Source: Chloroflexota bacterium (GTDB taxonomy: Bacteria > Chloroflexota > Anaerolineae > Anaerolineales > UBA11579). From it: a DNA stretch of 64,000 nucleotides. Every line of letters begins with the position of its first letter. Position 1 is the first letter of the stretch. Position numbers and translations under genes: made by a program. Positions 1 to 7,474 of this stretch are shown here, piece after piece. Where the stretch lies: positions 62,001 to 126,000 of the forward strand of contig JABFGG010000007.1 of assembly GCA_013112575.1 (NCBI GenBank), given 5' to 3'. Below the pieces are notes generated by a model that was not told where the DNA came from, made no database searches, and saw nothing but the letters and a program-made list of their open reading frames with translations.

Positions 1-218
1 GTAGCGGGTGGTTTACTGGGAAAGCGATGATTCAGGAAAGCCGTGGCGGGCAAAGCAATGCCCGTCAGGGCACACACGATGAAGAAAAAGAACAGCCAGC
101 GTGGCCCTAGCGTGGGCAGCGCAAAATTGAAGACCAAGAACAAGCCGCCAATCCCCAAAAAGGCCAACACAATGGCTAAGGGGAAAAAAGCTACCGGAGG
201 CGGTGTACGCGTGGACAT
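1..218 (-). CDS. Partial membrane protein, N-terminal part only
   Basis: The reverse strand is open from an ATG at 218 to the window edge, about 72 codons with no stop. The translation begins MSTRTPPPVAFFPLAIV and contains two strongly hydrophobic stretches (about residues 9-31 and 39-60) separated by a short polar LGPRW turn, so this is the start of an integral membrane protein. The C-terminal part lies outside the window, so no family can be named. It is divergent from the next gene. A plus-strand reading frame over the same bases is basic and repetitive and is treated as a shadow. Confidence 0.55.
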   Translation of the reverse strand, partial: MSTRTPPPVAFFPLAIVLAFLGIGGLFLVFNFALPTLGPRWLFFFFIVCALTGIALPATAFLNHRFPSKPPA

Positions 219-373
219 ATTGGCGTGATTATATCGTAAGGGCAAAATGACGGGATTACAGAGGAGAAAGGATTTGCAAAGAAGGAATTGGTAACTAGTA
301 ATCAGAAAACAGAGCGTCGCAAGGATAGCATATACTCTAGGATGTCTAGATTTAGTTGAACGGAGGAGAGTCT

Positions 374-1051
374 ATGACCCTATTCATCATCCGCGTGTTC
401 ATGTTCACTATATTGCCCGTGTTAGCGGCTGCCCTGGTGGTCAGGTTTGACGCGCATGCCGACACCCGCAAGAAAAAACTGGAAATATACTTGCTCTATC
501 TTTTCGGTCTGGGGGTGGCTGGCAGTGGTATCAGCGGCTGGTTTGGGCATTTATTCCTTTCAGATATCGTAGCTGAAGGCATCGGCTGGGAGCCAGGCAG
601 CCCCTTCCAGCTTGAAATGGGTTTTGCTAACCTGGCACTGGGCGTTTTGGGCTTGATTGCCACAGCACGGAGAGACGGATTCCGCGAAGCTACAGTTGTA
701 GCCGTGACAGTCATTGGTGTGGGTGCGACTATCGTGCATTTAATCGATATTGCTGAAACAGGCAACTTAGCCCCCGGCAACACCATCCAGAACATCGCCA
801 ACCTGGCCAGACCAGCACTGCTTATTTTCTTTTTGCGCGCCAGCCGCAAGGCTGAAGATGCTGAACCAATGGACGGCAGATGGTACGTGACTCACGGCCA
901 GGCTGTCGGTTGGCTGACTTCCCTGGCGACCACCGGTTTTGGGGTCGGTTTCGCATTTGGTGCACCAGCGGCAGGTGTCACTCTTGGAATTCTGGCTGGC
1001 GCTATATTTGTGTGGATCAGCCTTCAGCGGTTACGCGCCATGCCGTCGTAA
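374..1051 (+). CDS. DUF6790-like integral membrane protein
   Basis: A 225-residue multi-spanning protein. I use the ATG at 374, which follows a good GGAGGAG ribosome site at 362-368; an upstream TTG at 356 would place that site inside the gene. Hydrophobic segments lie near residues 2-20, 35-55, 75-95, 103-125, 140-155 and 180-215. The stretch WEPGSPFQLEMGFANLALGV resembles the DUF6790 family of bacterial membrane proteins; that family has no established function and the match is from memory. It stands alone, upstream of an ankyrin-like gene with a 90-nt gap. No regulatory signal is obvious beyond the Shine-Dalgarno. Confidence 0.7.
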   Translation: MTLFIIRVFMFTILPVLAAALVVRFDAHADTRKKKLEIYLLYLFGLGVAGSGISGWFGHLFLSDIVAEGIGWEPGSPFQLEMGFANLALGVLGLIATARRDGFREATVVAVTVIGVGATIVHLIDIAETGNLAPGNTIQNIANLARPALLIFFLRASRKAEDAEPMDGRWYVTHGQAVGWLTSLATTGFGVGFAFGAPAAGVTLGILAGAIFVWISLQRLRAMPS

Positions 1052-1142
1052 AACTGTCCCAATGTACAGGCCAGAATTGTTCGTTTGAGCCTGATTTAGA
1101 TTTTTATATTCGTCAATAATCAAAAAGAAAGGGAACCCTATC

Positions 1143-1544
1143 ATGTCAGATGCACCTGAACGCCTACCCGCCCTGGACCCAGAACTCAGCCGGGCTTTTG
1201 TCATAGCTGCTCACAGCGATCTGGAGAAAGTACAGAGTATGCTGGCCGAAGAACCCAGGCTGGTCAACGCCACCATCGATTGGGGCGGTGGCGACTTTGA
1301 AAGCGCCATTGGGGGAGCGGCGCACACTGGCGGTAAAGCTATTGCTGAGTTTTTACTTGCCAACGGCGCACGCATGGACCTGCCCGTGGCCGTCATGCTA
1401 AACAAGCTGGAGGTGGTCAAGGCCATCGTAGCAGCCTTTCCGGGTTCACATAAGGTATCGGGGGCACATGGCATTCCGCTCAGCGTGCATGCCCGGCAGG
1501 GAAACGCTCAGGAGGTATTGGCTTATTTAGAATCCTTAGATTAA
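1143..1544 (+). CDS. Ankyrin-repeat-like small protein
   Basis: A 133-residue soluble protein. The pattern of paired helices, with DLEKVQSMLAEEPRLVNA early, then GGAAHTGGKAIAEFLLANGARMD in the middle and NAQEVLAYLESLD at the end, is typical of degenerate ankyrin repeats (residue + A(A/H)xGxxxVxxxLLxxGA). Ankyrin proteins act as protein-protein interaction scaffolds; no partner can be deduced. The ATG at 1143 follows a weak GAAAGGG purine tract. It ends 48 nt before the promoter of the next operon, and no clear terminator separates them. Function beyond the fold is unknown. Confidence 0.75.
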   Translation: MSDAPERLPALDPELSRAFVIAAHSDLEKVQSMLAEEPRLVNATIDWGGGDFESAIGGAAHTGGKAIAEFLLANGARMDLPVAVMLNKLEVVKAIVAAFPGSHKVSGAHGIPLSVHARQGNAQEVLAYLESLD

Positions 1545-1592
1545 AAATGCTGCTCTTTTACAAGCAGAATACCTTCTTCTCCGACCAATTTC

Positions 1593-1621
1593 TTGACAAG
1601 CTTCTGCAGACATGATAAATT
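1593..1621 (+). promoter_or_regulatory. Sigma70-type promoter of the leader and efflux/acetyltransferase operon
   Basis: TTGACA at 1593-1598, a 17-nt spacer and TAAATT at 1616-1621 (a GATAAA reading with shorter spacing is also possible). The expected start is near 1628, exactly at the base of a perfect 8-bp hairpin (GGTTGCAA 1627-1634, TTGCAACC 1640-1647) that would cap the transcript. This gives a leader of about 315 nt before the ABC ATPase gene. Confidence 0.6.
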
Positions 1622-1673
1622 GTGCGGGTTGCAAGAACGTTGCAACCAAATTTTGAAAGGAGTGGCGCATTTG

Positions 1674-1778
1674 ATGAACAGCCTGATTGACAGCAACAAG
1701 CTTCGCATCTGCATTCCCGCTTTCGGTAGCGGCGATGCCAGCGTGCCTTCGCGTAATGCGCCTACTGACCGGAGTTAG
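1674..1778 (+). CDS. 34-codon putative leader peptide
   Basis: A short ORF, MNSLIDSNKLRICIPAFG... ending in PTDRS and TAG, sits between the promoter and an intrinsic terminator. Its Shine-Dalgarno, GAAAGGAG at 1655-1662, is among the best in the region and lies 11 nt from the ATG, or 8 nt from an in-frame TTG at 1671. It is too short for a normal enzyme and has no hydrophobic segment. Its placement just before a terminator and a large operon of exporters and acetyltransferases matches leader peptides that sense stalled ribosomes (as for erm-, ABC-F- or cat-type genes) or amino-acid supply. No run of one amino acid is visible, so an antibiotic-stalling role is more likely than amino-acid attenuation. 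This is inference; no homologue is known to me. Confidence 0.55.
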   Translation: MNSLIDSNKLRICIPAFGSGDASVPSRNAPTDRS

Positions 1779-1805
1779 GTCTCTTTCAAGACGATCAGTC
1801 AACTT

Positions 1806-1843
1806 CGACCACGGGCGATAACGCAAACCCGTGGTCGTTTTTT
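1806..1843 (+). terminator. Strong intrinsic terminator inside the leader (attenuator)
   Basis: A perfect 10-bp stem, CGACCACGGG (1806-1815) with CCCGTGGTCG (1828-1837), a 12-nt loop and six T at 1838-1843. It lies 27 nt after the stop codon of the leader ORF and 100 nt before the ABC ATPase start, so transcription of the operon must read through it. The right arm can also pair over ten positions (one G-U) with CGGCCACGGG at 1870-1879, so the later hairpin offers an alternative partner. Confidence 0.85.
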
Positions 1844-1870
1844 ATTAAACACCTTCATACGCCACCTTTC

Positions 1871-1937
1871 GGCCACGGGAGTCTCAGACCTCGTGGCCGT
1901 ATTTTGTTTCGAGGTTTACCTCGAAGCTCGAGGAGGT
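1871..1937 (+). promoter_or_regulatory. Second leader hairpin and Shine-Dalgarno-sequestering switch
   Basis: Three nested elements follow the terminator. GGCCACG (1871-1877) pairs with CGTGGCC (1892-1898). TTCGAGG (1908-1914) pairs with CCTCGAA (1919-1925) around a 4-nt loop. The same CCTCGA (1919-1924) can instead pair with TCGAGG (1928-1933), or ACCTC (1918-1922) with GAGGT (1933-1937); both bury the AGGAGG ribosome site at 1931-1936. The two states are mutually exclusive, as in translational attenuators. The pairing is seen in the sequence; switching in response to a signal is inferred. Confidence 0.5.
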
Positions 1938-1943
1938 AGCAAG

Positions 1944-2837
1944 ATGAAATCGAATAATGCAATTGTAGTCAATAACATTCATAAGACCTTTGGTAAACCA
2001 GGGCAGGCAAGCTGGTGGCAGGGTTTGTTCACACACAACAAGAGCAATGGCAGTGTCAATGGCAAGTCCAGTAAACAGAAAGGTAAAAAGGTGTTGGTAA
2101 CCGCCGTTGACCATGTCAGCTTTGAAGTGCGTGAAGGTGAGATCTTTGGGGTACTGGGCCCTAACGGTTCCGGAAAATCCACTCTCATCCGCCTGATGGC
2201 CACGCTGCTGCTGCCAGACGAAGGCCACATCACTGTGTTTGGACACGACGTGGTGGAAGATGCCTTGCAAGCCCAGGCGCTGATCAACCGGGTCTCAGTG
2301 GAGGCCAGCTTCTTCAAGAAGCTCTCCCCCATGGAGAACCTGATCTATGGCGCTCGCCTGTACGGTATGGATGGCAGACGCAGCCGCAAACTGATCGTGG
2401 AGATTCTGCACCGTTTGGGATTGGAAGATCGTTCGATCTATCGCCCGATGGAAGAGATGTCACGCGGCATGCAGCAAAAAGTGGCTATCGCCCGTGCACT
2501 GCTTTCCCGCCCGCGCATCCTGCTGTTGGACGAGCCGACTACCGGCCTCGACCCCCGCTCAAAGCGTGAGGTGCAGGCCGTGGTGCGTGAGTTGCAGGAA
2601 GAAGATGGCACCACCATCATCTTGACGACGCACGATATGGCCGAGGCCGATGACCTGTGCGACCGCGTCGCCATCATCGACAAGGGCAAGATCGTATCGT
2701 TGGATACACCGGAAGGCCTGAAGAAATTAGTACCCCAGATGAACGGCCATGCGCCGACCCTGGAAGACGTGTTCATGGAACTGACCGGACGTGCCTTGAA
2801 AGAGGACGAAGATGAAGCTGCCCCTGTCGGGGCTTAG
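1944..2837 (+). CDS. ABC-2 type exporter, ATP-binding subunit (DrrA-like)
   Basis: A 297-residue ATPase that would power the permease encoded next. Walker A is GPNGSGKST, the signature appears as MSRGMQQK, Walker B is ILLLDEPTTGLD and the H-loop TTHD, all in the order of a single nucleotide-binding domain. The family exports drugs, polysaccharides or other hydrophobic cargo; the LSxGM-type signature and the C-terminal TLEDVFMELTGRAL segment match the DrrA/CcmA-like branch. The N-terminus carries an extra low-complexity insert (about residues 20-50, rich in Gly, Lys and Ser) before the core. The ATG at 1944 is chosen for the AGGAGG site; an upstream GTG frame would start in the leader. It is the first large gene of the operon and is subject to the leader attenuator. 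Substrate is unknown. Confidence 0.88.
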   Translation: MKSNNAIVVNNIHKTFGKPGQASWWQGLFTHNKSNGSVNGKSSKQKGKKVLVTAVDHVSFEVREGEIFGVLGPNGSGKSTLIRLMATLLLPDEGHITVFGHDVVEDALQAQALINRVSVEASFFKKLSPMENLIYGARLYGMDGRRSRKLIVEILHRLGLEDRSIYRPMEEMSRGMQQKVAIARALLSRPRILLLDEPTTGLDPRSKREVQAVVRELQEEDGTTIILTTHDMAEADDLCDRVAIIDKGKIVSLDTPEGLKKLVPQMNGHAPTLEDVFMELTGRALKEDEDEAAPVGA

Positions 2838-2875
2838 GGCCAAGCTACGCTTGGCCAACCACTGCGAGATTTTCG
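2838..2875 (+). other. Intercistronic hairpins between ABC ATPase and permease genes
   Basis: GGCCAAGC (2838-2845) pairs perfectly with GCTTGGCC (2849-2856) over a 3-nt loop directly after the stop codon, followed by a shorter TGCGA/TCGCA hairpin just before the GGAG ribosome site of the permease gene. There is no T-run, so it is not a terminator; it could protect or process the mRNA. Confidence 0.5.
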
Positions 2876-2891
2876 CATAGAGGAGTTTTTT

Positions 2892-3725
2892 ATGGCAACA
2901 GCAATCCAACATCAAATAAGAGCCGGGTACGGCTTCATGGAACGCAACGTCAACCTGGTCAAGCGTTACTGGGCCTGGGAGATCGTGTGGATGGTGTACT
3001 CCATCGCCAACAGCCTGTCTGTAAGTTACATCGGGCTGGGCATGGAGGTCATCGCCGGCGCAAGTGCCAACGTGGATGGCCGTGTATTAGTCCTCTACCT
3101 GGTTATTGGCACGCTGGTGTGGCGCTATCTGTCAATCATCTTCATCTGGATAACAGAGTTGATCAGCATTGAACGCTGGGAAGGCACCATCGAATACACC
3201 CTGATGGCCCCCATCCGCCGCATCACGCACATGACCGGCCAAACGGTATTCGCGGTGTTGTACAGCCTGCTGTTCACAGCCGTGGTGCTGCTGGTGACGG
3301 TGCTGCTCTTCGAGATCGACATGAGCCAGGCCAACCTGTTTGGTGGCACGGTCATGCTCATCGCCGGGAGCTTCTCCTTTATCGGCATCAGCATCATGGC
3401 TTCGGTGTTGCCGCTCATCTTCCCGGAGCGTGGATCCCAGATGACGCACATCGTGATCGCAGTCATGCTGCTGGTCTCAGGCGTGTACTATCCCGTATCC
3501 GTACTGCCAGTAGCTTTACAGACACTGGCTGTTTTCAGCCCGGCCACATATGTATTAGACGGCGTTCGGCTGGCCCTTTTAGAAGGGGCCAACACCCTGG
3601 TTTTATGGCCGCAGATCTGGCCACTGCTCATTATGGGCGTGGTGGCCGTGCCCCTCGGGCTATGGGTCTTCAACCAGGCCGAACGCTACGCCAAGCGAGC
3701 TGGAAAATTGGCCCGCAATGGCTAA
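2892..3725 (+). CDS. ABC-2 type exporter, permease subunit
   Basis: A 277-residue membrane protein with about six hydrophobic segments (residues near 40-60, 70-95, 115-145, 150-175, 185-210 and 240-265), as expected for an ABC-2 permease of the DrrB type. The middle holds the usual ERWEGTIEYTLMAPI coupling region, and PVSVLPVALQTLAVFSPATY near residue 200 matches the conserved end of the family (YPxSxLPxxLQxxxxxxPxxY). It forms the membrane half of the exporter with the preceding ATPase, probably as a homodimer. ATG at 2892 follows AGGAG. Same operon, 54-nt gap with hairpins. Substrate unknown. Confidence 0.87.
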   Translation: MATAIQHQIRAGYGFMERNVNLVKRYWAWEIVWMVYSIANSLSVSYIGLGMEVIAGASANVDGRVLVLYLVIGTLVWRYLSIIFIWITELISIERWEGTIEYTLMAPIRRITHMTGQTVFAVLYSLLFTAVVLLVTVLLFEIDMSQANLFGGTVMLIAGSFSFIGISIMASVLPLIFPERGSQMTHIVIAVMLLVSGVYYPVSVLPVALQTLAVFSPATYVLDGVRLALLEGANTLVLWPQIWPLLIMGVVAVPLGLWVFNQAERYAKRAGKLARNG

Positions 3726-3766
3726 GGCGCAAACCCGCACAACGCTGATCTTGGAGGAGGTTCAAG

Positions 3767-4180
3767 ATGTACTTCAATCAGCACGCACTCGGGTTCGCAC
3801 GACAGGCTTTGTTCTTGAACGAAGCCCTGCAGTTGACAAAGGATAACAAAAACAAGAGGTATCACATGAGCCAGCAAGATATACAGTTCGACGAACAATT
3901 GCGTCCAGCTTTGCTGGTTGAGAAACAGCGCCTGGATACGCTAGCAGGCAAACGCCTGCAACAGGCCAAGGCTGAACTTCTGAGGCAGGCCGGTGCAGAG
4001 ATCATTTCAAGCGTTTCTCAGATCAACCAGGCCGCCCCTAAGGACGAAGTTCGTCTAGCAAACCATCCTGGTGAGAGCGCCCTGCAAAAGCAGGCCAGCC
4101 AGCAGATCATGCAGGCAGCCAAGGGCGACTCGCCGGACACGCTGCCACACAAGGTTCGTAAGGCAGCAAAAGAAAAATAA
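3767..4180 (+). CDS. Hypothetical coiled-coil-like protein in the efflux operon
   Basis: A 137-residue hydrophilic protein that I do not recognise. From about residue 35 on it is rich in Gln, Ala, Lys and Glu and should be largely helical (LLVEKQRLDTLAGKRLQQAK). The ATG at 3767 has an excellent GGAGGAGG site 7 nt upstream, but a second ATG at 3868 (MSQQDIQFDE) has its own AGAGG site; the 34 residues between them look unlike the rest, so the shorter form of 103 residues is possible, with the first part acting as a coupled leader. It lies between the ABC permease and the first acetyltransferase and is presumably co-transcribed. Confidence 0.5.
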   Translation: MYFNQHALGFARQALFLNEALQLTKDNKNKRYHMSQQDIQFDEQLRPALLVEKQRLDTLAGKRLQQAKAELLRQAGAEIISSVSQINQAAPKDEVRLANHPGESALQKQASQQIMQAAKGDSPDTLPHKVRKAAKEK

Positions 4181-4189
4181 ACATTTGTC

Positions 4190-4217
4190 GTAGGGGTGGC
4201 GCATGCGCCACCCCTAC
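4190..4217. repeat. Perfect 28-bp palindrome with CCCCTAC ends
   Basis: GTAGGGGTGGCGC and its reverse complement form an uninterrupted palindrome in the gap before the first GNAT gene. Its ends match the CCCCTAC-terminated palindromes at 30688-30843 and 33389-33412, so it belongs to the same dispersed family (REP-like, from appearance). No T-run follows. Confidence 0.75.
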
Positions 4218-4243
4218 TAAAGAAGATTAGAGGAGCTACAGAA

Positions 4244-5266
4244 ATGACCGAGAAAACGCTCGATAAACAATACATTGAAATCAATGATACCCCTCAGGTA
4301 GAGGGTTTAGCGTTCCGCAAGTTCCGCGGCGAAGCCGACTATCCGGAGATGGTTGAATTGGTCAATGCCGCCAATCGCTTTGATGAAGTCGATGAGCAGG
4401 ACAACCTGGAAGACTTCAGCCACAGCTACAACAACCTGAAGAACTGCGACCCGGACAAAGACATCCTGATCGCTGAGGTTGATGGCCAGATGGCAGCTTA
4501 TGCCCGTGTGTGGTGGCGCGACATCAAAGATGATGGGCGCGTGTACTACACCTACGGCAGGGTGCACCCCGACTATCGCCGCCAGGGCATCGGCACGGCC
4601 ATGCTCAAGCACAATGAAGCTCGTGTTAAAACCATCGCCGCCGAACATGCTTACGATGGCCCGCGTTCTCTGGATAGCTGGTATGCAGACACCGAAACAG
4701 GCACGATTGCCATGCTGGAGAAGTTTGGCTATAAACCCCAGCGTTACTTCTTTGAGATGACGCGTGACCTTAGCCAGCCCATCGAAGAACGCCCCATGCC
4801 GGAGGGCATCGAAACCCGCCCTTCCACGAAGGAACAATATCGTCAGATATGGGACGGCCTGGAGGAAGCTTTCCGCGACCACTGGGGCCACCCCGAAGAC
4901 TTTGGCGATGACGACTTCAAACGCTGGGCCGAACATCCCAGGCACAAACCTGAACTGTGGAAGGTTGGCTGGGAAGGCGATGAAGTGGCCGGAATGGTGC
5001 TCAATGAGGTTTTCGAAGAAGAAAACAAGCTTTTGGGACGCTTATGGGGGTGGACCGATCCGATCTGTGTCCGTCGCCCATGGCGCAAACGTGGGCTGGC
5101 AAAGGCCCTCATAACAGAGTCCTTGGTGCTGTTCAAAGACATGGGCATGAGCCACGCCGCTTTGGGTGTGGACACCCAGAACCCACTGGGAGCGCTCGGC
5201 CTTTACGAAAGCCTGGGCTTCAAGACCGTCAAAGAGTGGCTATCCGTTCGCAAGCCTATGGATTAA
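4244..5266 (+). CDS. Tandem-domain GNAT N-acetyltransferase, copy 1
   Basis: A 340-residue protein with two GNAT folds in tandem, an arrangement known from MshD-like and resistance acetyltransferases. The acetyl-CoA pyrophosphate loop of the first domain is RRQGIGTAM (about residues 112-120) and of the second RKRGLAKAL (about 279-287). The linker carries AFRDHWGHPEDF, a motif shared with the next two genes. The end ALGVDTQNPLGALGLYESLGF is the classic GNAT C-terminal pattern. GNAT enzymes move acetyl groups to amines of drugs, metabolites or proteins; the acceptor cannot be read. The ATG at 4244 follows AGGAG; the upstream in-frame start would lie inside the palindrome. Member of the attenuator-led operon. 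Confidence 0.85.
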   Translation: MTEKTLDKQYIEINDTPQVEGLAFRKFRGEADYPEMVELVNAANRFDEVDEQDNLEDFSHSYNNLKNCDPDKDILIAEVDGQMAAYARVWWRDIKDDGRVYYTYGRVHPDYRRQGIGTAMLKHNEARVKTIAAEHAYDGPRSLDSWYADTETGTIAMLEKFGYKPQRYFFEMTRDLSQPIEERPMPEGIETRPSTKEQYRQIWDGLEEAFRDHWGHPEDFGDDDFKRWAEHPRHKPELWKVGWEGDEVAGMVLNEVFEEENKLLGRLWGWTDPICVRRPWRKRGLAKALITESLVLFKDMGMSHAALGVDTQNPLGALGLYESLGFKTVKEWLSVRKPMD

Positions 5267-5272
5267 CTATAA

Positions 5273-5299
5273 AAGGACAGGGCAATATGCCCTGTCCTT
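5273..5299 (+). other. Intercistronic perfect hairpin
   Basis: AAGGACAGGGC (5273-5283) pairs perfectly with GCCCTGTCCTT (5289-5299) around a 5-nt loop in the 58-nt gap between GNAT copies 1 and 2. Only CACTTTT follows, so termination would be weak at best; it may set relative expression or RNA stability inside the operon. Confidence 0.6.
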
Positions 5300-5324
5300 C
5301 ACTTTTCAATTTCAGGATAATGAA

Positions 5325-6350
5325 ATGACTGACCAAGTTATCGACACACAATATATCGAACTGACTGACGTCCCGGATATCGAAGGGCTTTCCTTCCGTA
5401 TGTTCCGCGGCGAGCCAGACTACCAGGTGATGCACAACCTCATCAATGCCACCAAGGACGCGGATGACATCCAACGTTCGGAAACCGTGGAGGACATCCG
5501 GCGCAACTACAAGTACCTGAACAATTGCGATCCTGACAAAGACATGATCTTTGCCGAGATCGACAATGAGCCGGTTGCGTATGGCCGTGTGTGGTGGGAA
5601 AAGGAATTTGAGGGGCCGTACACCTATTCCAGTTTTGTATTCCTGGTGCCGGAGTGGCGACGCAAAGGCATTGGCACAGCCATGCTGCGGTATCAGGAAA
5701 AGAGCATGCGTGAGATCGCAGAGGAGAACAACCATCCTTTAGATGAAGCCAGGTTCTATCAGACATGGGCCGATGACCCAGAAGAAGGAAAAAAGGCCTT
5801 GCTGTCGAATGCCGGTTATAAGCCTGTACGCTACTTCTTTGAGATGACACGCCCCACCAAGGATCCAATCCCCGACGCTCCGCTGCCCGAAGGGTTGGTG
5901 GTGCGTCCCGTCAGGGAAGATGAATACCGCAAGGTTTTAGATGCTGAAAACCGGGCCTTTGAAGACCACTGGGGCCACACGCCCTTGACAGAGAAGGACT
6001 TTGAAAGTTGGCAACAAGAACCGAAGTTCAATCCGGCTCTATGGAAGGTGGCCTGGGATGGTGATGAGATCGCCGGGATGGTGCTCAACTTCGTGAATGA
6101 AAAAGAGAACGAGGAATATGAGCGTAAAAGGGGCTGGACGGAGGACATCTCCGTGCAACGCCCCTGGCGCAAACGCGGCGTGGCTAAGGCCCTGATCGCC
6201 CAGAGCATTCAGATGTTCCGCGAGATGGGTATGGATCACACTGCCCTGGGCGTGGATGCTGAAAACCCCAGCGGTGCACTGGGCTTATACGAGTACATGG
6301 GTTACAAAACCGTGAAGCAAATGGCGGTATACCGCAAGGAAATGGAATAA
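5325..6350 (+). CDS. Tandem-domain GNAT N-acetyltransferase, copy 2
   Basis: A 341-residue paralogue of the preceding protein: both open with a TDQVIDTQYIELTD / TEKTLDKQYIEIND block and share the same two GNAT domains. Acetyl-CoA loops are RRKGIGTAM in domain 1 and RKRGVAKAL in domain 2; the linker has AFEDHWGHTPLTE. The N-terminal sequence FRMFRGEPDYQVM aligns with FRKFRGEADYPEM of copy 1, so the pair arose by tandem duplication. The ATG at 5325 is preferred because its protein aligns from the first residue with copy 1; the Shine-Dalgarno is weak (AGGA). The longer open frame upstream overlaps copy 1 and is discarded. Substrate unknown. Confidence 0.85.
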   Translation: MTDQVIDTQYIELTDVPDIEGLSFRMFRGEPDYQVMHNLINATKDADDIQRSETVEDIRRNYKYLNNCDPDKDMIFAEIDNEPVAYGRVWWEKEFEGPYTYSSFVFLVPEWRRKGIGTAMLRYQEKSMREIAEENNHPLDEARFYQTWADDPEEGKKALLSNAGYKPVRYFFEMTRPTKDPIPDAPLPEGLVVRPVREDEYRKVLDAENRAFEDHWGHTPLTEKDFESWQQEPKFNPALWKVAWDGDEIAGMVLNFVNEKENEEYERKRGWTEDISVQRPWRKRGVAKALIAQSIQMFREMGMDHTALGVDAENPSGALGLYEYMGYKTVKQMAVYRKEME

Positions 6351-6357
6351 AGTTAGC

Positions 6358-6398
6358 TGGGTTCTGCATATGCTAGAAAATGGTGTATGCAGAACCCA
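6358..6398 (+). other. Intercistronic perfect hairpin
   Basis: TGGGTTCTGCATA (6358-6370) and TATGCAGAACCCA (6386-6398) are perfect complements around a 15-nt loop, filling the gap between GNAT copies 2 and 3. No T-run follows. This is the fourth gap of the operon with a long perfect stem, each different in sequence. Confidence 0.6.
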
Positions 6399-6414
6399 CA
6401 ACTGAGTAAGAGAA

Positions 6415-7446
6415 ATGACTGAGCAATATCAACTACCAGATGGCTTGCTGGCACGCCCTGCAACCCTTGACGATGTCGACAACGCTGTGGAGTTGTTCAA
6501 CGCGTTTGCAATTCATACCATCGGTTCGCCGGACTACACGCCAGATGAACTAAAAACCGATTGGACCAGCCCCAGCTTTTCACTGGCAGATGATAGCCAC
6601 CTGGTGCTGGATGAGGCGGGTAAAGCAGTCGGTTACGTGGACGTGGCGGCCTATTCTGAGATTCCCGTCAATCCATTTGTATGGGGCTGCACGCACCCGG
6701 AGTATGAAGGCCGCGGCATCGGCAGGTACTTGATGAGCTGGGCCGAACAGCGCGCCCACAAAGTCCTGGATGAGGTTCCGAAAGAGGCACGCGTCATCTT
6801 TCAAAGCTACACGGTCAGCGACAACCAGGCCGCCAAACGGCTATACGAAAGATTTGGCATGTCCCTTTTCCGGCATTCCCTGCAGATGCGGGTTGAGTTT
6901 GAAGGCGCGCCCCCAGCAGCCCAGTGGCCGGAGGGCATCACCATAAAGACCTACCAACATCCCGAACAGCTTGAGGCTGTGTACCGCGCCGATGACGAAG
7001 CTTTCCAAGACCATTTCGGCTACGTGCCCAAGAGCAGTTTCAAAGAAGGTTTCGAGCGCTTTCAACATCACACGGTCAACGATGACGGTTTTGCTCCAGA
7101 GTTGTGGTTCGTGGCCTGGGATGGCGATGATATCGCCGGTGTGTCACTTTGCCGCAAAAGTGCCTGGGAAGACCCAAACTTAGGATGGGTACACAGTTTG
7201 GGGGTACGGAGGCCCTGGCGCAAACGTGGTCTGGGTTTAGCCTTGTTGCTGCACTCCTTTAAAGCCTTCCATGAACGTGGCTACCGTAAAGTGGGCCTGG
7301 ATGTGGATGCCGGTAACCTGACCGGTGCGCTGCGCCTCTACACAAACGCAGGCATGCAAATCCATCGCCAGACAGACCGCTATGAAAAGGAGATCCGCCC
7401 GGGAGTAGAGTTAAGCGTAACGGACCTAGAGGAAACAAAAGAATAG
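6415..7446 (+). CDS. Tandem-domain GNAT N-acetyltransferase, copy 3
   Basis: A 343-residue, more diverged member of the same set. Domain 1 has YEGRGIGRYLM as the acetyl-CoA loop (about residues 101-111), domain 2 has RRPWRKRGLGLALL, and the linker keeps AFQDHFGYVPKS. The C-terminus has VGLDVDAGNLTGALRLYTNAGM, the usual GNAT ending. The first block of copies 1 and 2 is missing; the protein opens with MTEQYQLPDGLLARPATLDD. Ribosome site is weak (AAGAGAA), so translation may depend on the upstream gene. The three copies may acetylate related acceptors or different positions of one compound; this is inference from duplication. Confidence 0.83.
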   Translation: MTEQYQLPDGLLARPATLDDVDNAVELFNAFAIHTIGSPDYTPDELKTDWTSPSFSLADDSHLVLDEAGKAVGYVDVAAYSEIPVNPFVWGCTHPEYEGRGIGRYLMSWAEQRAHKVLDEVPKEARVIFQSYTVSDNQAAKRLYERFGMSLFRHSLQMRVEFEGAPPAAQWPEGITIKTYQHPEQLEAVYRADDEAFQDHFGYVPKSSFKEGFERFQHHTVNDDGFAPELWFVAWDGDDIAGVSLCRKSAWEDPNLGWVHSLGVRRPWRKRGLGLALLLHSFKAFHERGYRKVGLDVDAGNLTGALRLYTNAGMQIHRQTDRYEKEIRPGVELSVTDLEETKE

Positions 7447-7474
7447 TCTACTAATAATCCAAGAGGAGATAAGC

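Noticed and set aside
43..228. Plus-strand frame of 61 codons
   Set aside because: Basic, repetitive composition and no ribosome site; the opposite strand encodes a plausible membrane protein.
1536..1826. Minus-strand frame of 96 codons over the leader region
   Set aside because: It lies antisense to the promoter, leader ORF and terminator and has no ribosome site; treated as chance.
4190..4217. Palindrome before the first GNAT gene as terminator
   Set aside because: No T-run follows on either strand, and downstream genes seem co-transcribed.
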